This document shows, in pieces, positions 5,090 to 6,242 of a stretch of DNA of 6,242 bases. Source of the DNA: a candidate division WWE3 bacterium UBA1397 (lineage in GTDB: Bacteria > Patescibacteriota > WWE3 > UBA101185 > UBA10185); NCBI GenBank assembly GCA_002305205.1, contig DBQJ01000009.1, positions 13,787 to 20,028 of the forward strand, in the 5' to 3' direction. The position numbers and the translations under genes were made by a program. The notes beneath the pieces are model-generated. The model was given only the letters and a program-made list of their open reading frames with translations, was not told the DNA's origin and ran no database searches. Each line of letters opens with the position of its first letter. Position 1 is the stretch's first letter.

Positions 5090-5895
5090 TCCAAAGGCAG
5101 TGGTTTTGGCGCTTCCTCCGGGACGGGTACAGCCGGTGCGGGTGTTTCAGTACTTTCTTTTTCCTCTTGTTCATCATCAATTACCTGCATGTTAGGATTT
5201 ACCACCTCATATATTCTCAATGCTTTTATTCTGTTTATAAAATCAACAAATGCCTGACCGGAAACATCAAGTTCTATCGGATCATCAGTAACTGCATCGG
5301 ATTGAACAAAAAGATAGGGTGAGAGAATTGAATAATTAGTATTAATTACACCTTCTTTATCTTTTGTATATCTTATGGATGATACATACAATATTCTTGC
5401 TGCTGTTTCAGTATCTTTTAATACATTAATTACCTGATCGTAATTTCCATCTGTAGAAAGAGATACATCAACTTCATTAAAAAGGGAAGCGGGGGCACTT
5501 CCGGCCGGAGTGGTTGAAGGATTGCCATAGGAATAGTTCAATCTTGTTACTTTAAGTCCGGTATTTGTAGCTATTTGATATATCTGATCTAAAAGAAGAG
5601 GTACGTTATCTTCTGAAACTAATACTTTATCTACAAGCATTGAATTCTCATCAAGCATGGATTGAAAATCAGTTAATTTATTAAGTAACAATACTTTAGA
5701 AGATAAAGTTGATTTTAATACTTCTTTTGATGATATTTCCTGCGCTATTATATCTTTCTGCTTGAAGTAGGGGATTATTATTGTTAAAGCAAGAATAACA
5801 CTTAAAGCCAAGCATAATAACGGTACTATAAAGTTTAGGATCGTGGATTTTATTTGAGCAGTATTTATTTTTAATCCCTTTTTCTCTTCTTCCAT
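5086..5895 (-). CDS. pilO: PilO-like type IV pilus assembly protein
   Basis: PilO is an inner-membrane protein that pairs with PilN in the alignment complex of type IV pili. The 269 residues show the expected plan. A short charged cytoplasmic N-terminus (1-17) is followed by one transmembrane helix (about 18-43, ILNFIVPLLCLALSVILAL), a probable coiled coil (about 45-92), and a periplasm/exterior-side alpha/beta domain (about 95-200) containing a Pro/Ala/Ser-rich insert near 127-138. A second segment (about 205-233) is followed by an acidic and then Pro/Ala-rich tail (238-269), which is unusual for PilO and probably disordered. The start is one base after the stop of the pilN-like gene (TAA-T-ATG). 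The call rests on architecture and this pairing more than on sequence motifs; GspM-like proteins share the plan. Confidence 0.7.
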   Translation of the reverse strand: MEEEKKGLKINTAQIKSTILNFIVPLLCLALSVILALTIIIPYFKQKDIIAQEISSKEVLKSTLSSKVLLLNKLTDFQSMLDENSMLVDKVLVSEDNVPLLLDQIYQIATNTGLKVTRLNYSYGNPSTTPAGSAPASLFNEVDVSLSTDGNYDQVINVLKDTETAARILYVSSIRYTKDKEGVINTNYSILSPYLFVQSDAVTDDPIELDVSGQAFVDFINRIKALRIYEVVNPNMQVIDDEQEEKESTETPAPAVPVPEEAPKPLPLD

Positions 5896-5896
5896 A

Positions 5897-6242
5897 TTAT
5901 TTCAGCTTTGATGAATCAAAATTAACTACAATAAAAAACCCGATAGTATCTTTAGAACTATCGGTATTTACAGAATTTAGGGAAACTTTTGTAAATACAG
6001 TTTCTAATCCTGAAATCCCTCCTGTAAATTCAGTATTTAGAAGATTATTTATGAATTCAGCTATGGATAAATAGTTCTGGGCAGATCCGTTTATATTAAG
6101 GGATTCTCCTCTCATATCCAAATTATCAATGTCCAAACTGGATGGTTTTCGTGTTCTAATTTCCTGCATAAGAAGGGAATACTTTTTCTGATTCATAAAT
6201 ATATTCGTTAGTGCCTTGTATTTCTTGTCTAAATTTCTAACT
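5897..6242 (-). CDS. pilN: PilN-like type IV pilus assembly protein, C-terminal part (5' end outside window)
   Basis: The frame is open to the right edge of the window. Codons before the first visible ATG (at 6196) read on as a plausible helical continuation (LDKKYKALTNIFMNQKKYS), so that ATG is internal and the true start lies outside. The visible 115 residues fit the C-terminal half of PilN: the end of a coiled coil, a leucine-rich SLLMQEIRTRKPSSL segment like the usual W..LL..I...LP, a strand with LNINGSAQNYLSIAEFINNL matching the typical I.G.A.....V..FI..L, then a strand-rich end. PilN carries a short cytoplasmic N-terminal peptide that binds PilM and one membrane helix; both would be outside this window. 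The pilO-like gene follows after one base, the conserved pilN-pilO order. Confidence 0.68.
   Translation of the reverse strand, partial: VRNLDKKYKALTNIFMNQKKYSLLMQEIRTRKPSSLDIDNLDMRGESLNINGSAQNYLSIAEFINNLLNTEFTGGISGLETVFTKVSLNSVNTDSSKDTIGFFIVVNFDSSKLK

Noticed and set aside
5090..5110. Bidirectional terminator between trmD and the pilO-like gene
   Set aside because: The genes overlap by four bases and I see no G/C stem with a T-run on either strand around their ends.
6194..6196. Minus-strand ATG at 6196 as the start of the pilN-like gene
   Set aside because: The frame stays open to the window edge and a helix continues upstream; a 99-residue protein would lack the membrane helix expected for PilN.
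1..6242. CRISPR array, transposase, insertion sequence ends, tRNA or rRNA genes
   Set aside because: No regularly spaced repeats, no transposase-like frame, no long inverted repeats and no recognisable tRNA or rRNA sequence were seen.

Overview
The window looks like a piece of a small, AT-rich genome of a Candidate Phyla Radiation (Patescibacteria) type bacterium. The reasons are compact housekeeping genes with gaps of one to a few dozen bases, strong use of ATA and AGA codons, an unusually short cysteine-free ribosomal protein L32, type IV pilus assembly genes beside ribosome-biogenesis genes, and a fatty-acid gene neighbourhood from which every enzyme is missing. The lineage is an inference; a finer placement (for example WWE3 or WS6) cannot be made from these bases. 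Standard bacterial code (table 11) fits: TGA ends khpA and does not occur inside the other genes.

Layout. Bases 1-1233 hold the C-terminal helicase part of recG, followed after one base by rsmD (1235-1783). Next is a self-contained small transcription unit: a sigma-70-like promoter (1803-1831), a textbook Shine-Dalgarno sequence, a 90-codon gene of unknown function with clearly higher GC and different codon use, and a strong hairpin terminator (2149-2190). Five bases later a second promoter (2195-2223) starts a dense plus-strand cluster: rpmF, nusB, an acyl-carrier-protein-like gene, rnc, rpsP, khpA and trmD, ending at 5089. Convergent to it, and overlapping its stop codon by four bases, are two minus-strand genes read from the right edge: pilN-like (incomplete) and pilO-like.

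How it fits together. RsmD, L32, RNase III, S16 and TrmD serve ribosome or tRNA maturation; NusB serves rRNA transcription; KhpA is a small RNA-binding protein. The gene order is a condensed version of the Firmicutes order recG ... rpmF-plsX-fab-acpP-rnc-smc-ftsY-ffh-rpsP-khpA-rimM-trmD-rplS. The fatty acid enzymes, smc/ftsY/ffh, rimM and rplS are gone. The ACP remains, but its phosphopantetheine serine is replaced by glutamate, so it cannot carry acyl chains in the usual way. This ACP relic and the foreign-looking 90-codon cassette are the two most interesting items. Lesser ones are substitutions at normally conserved catalytic positions in RsmD, RNase III and TrmD, and the near absence of Shine-Dalgarno sequences outside the cassette.
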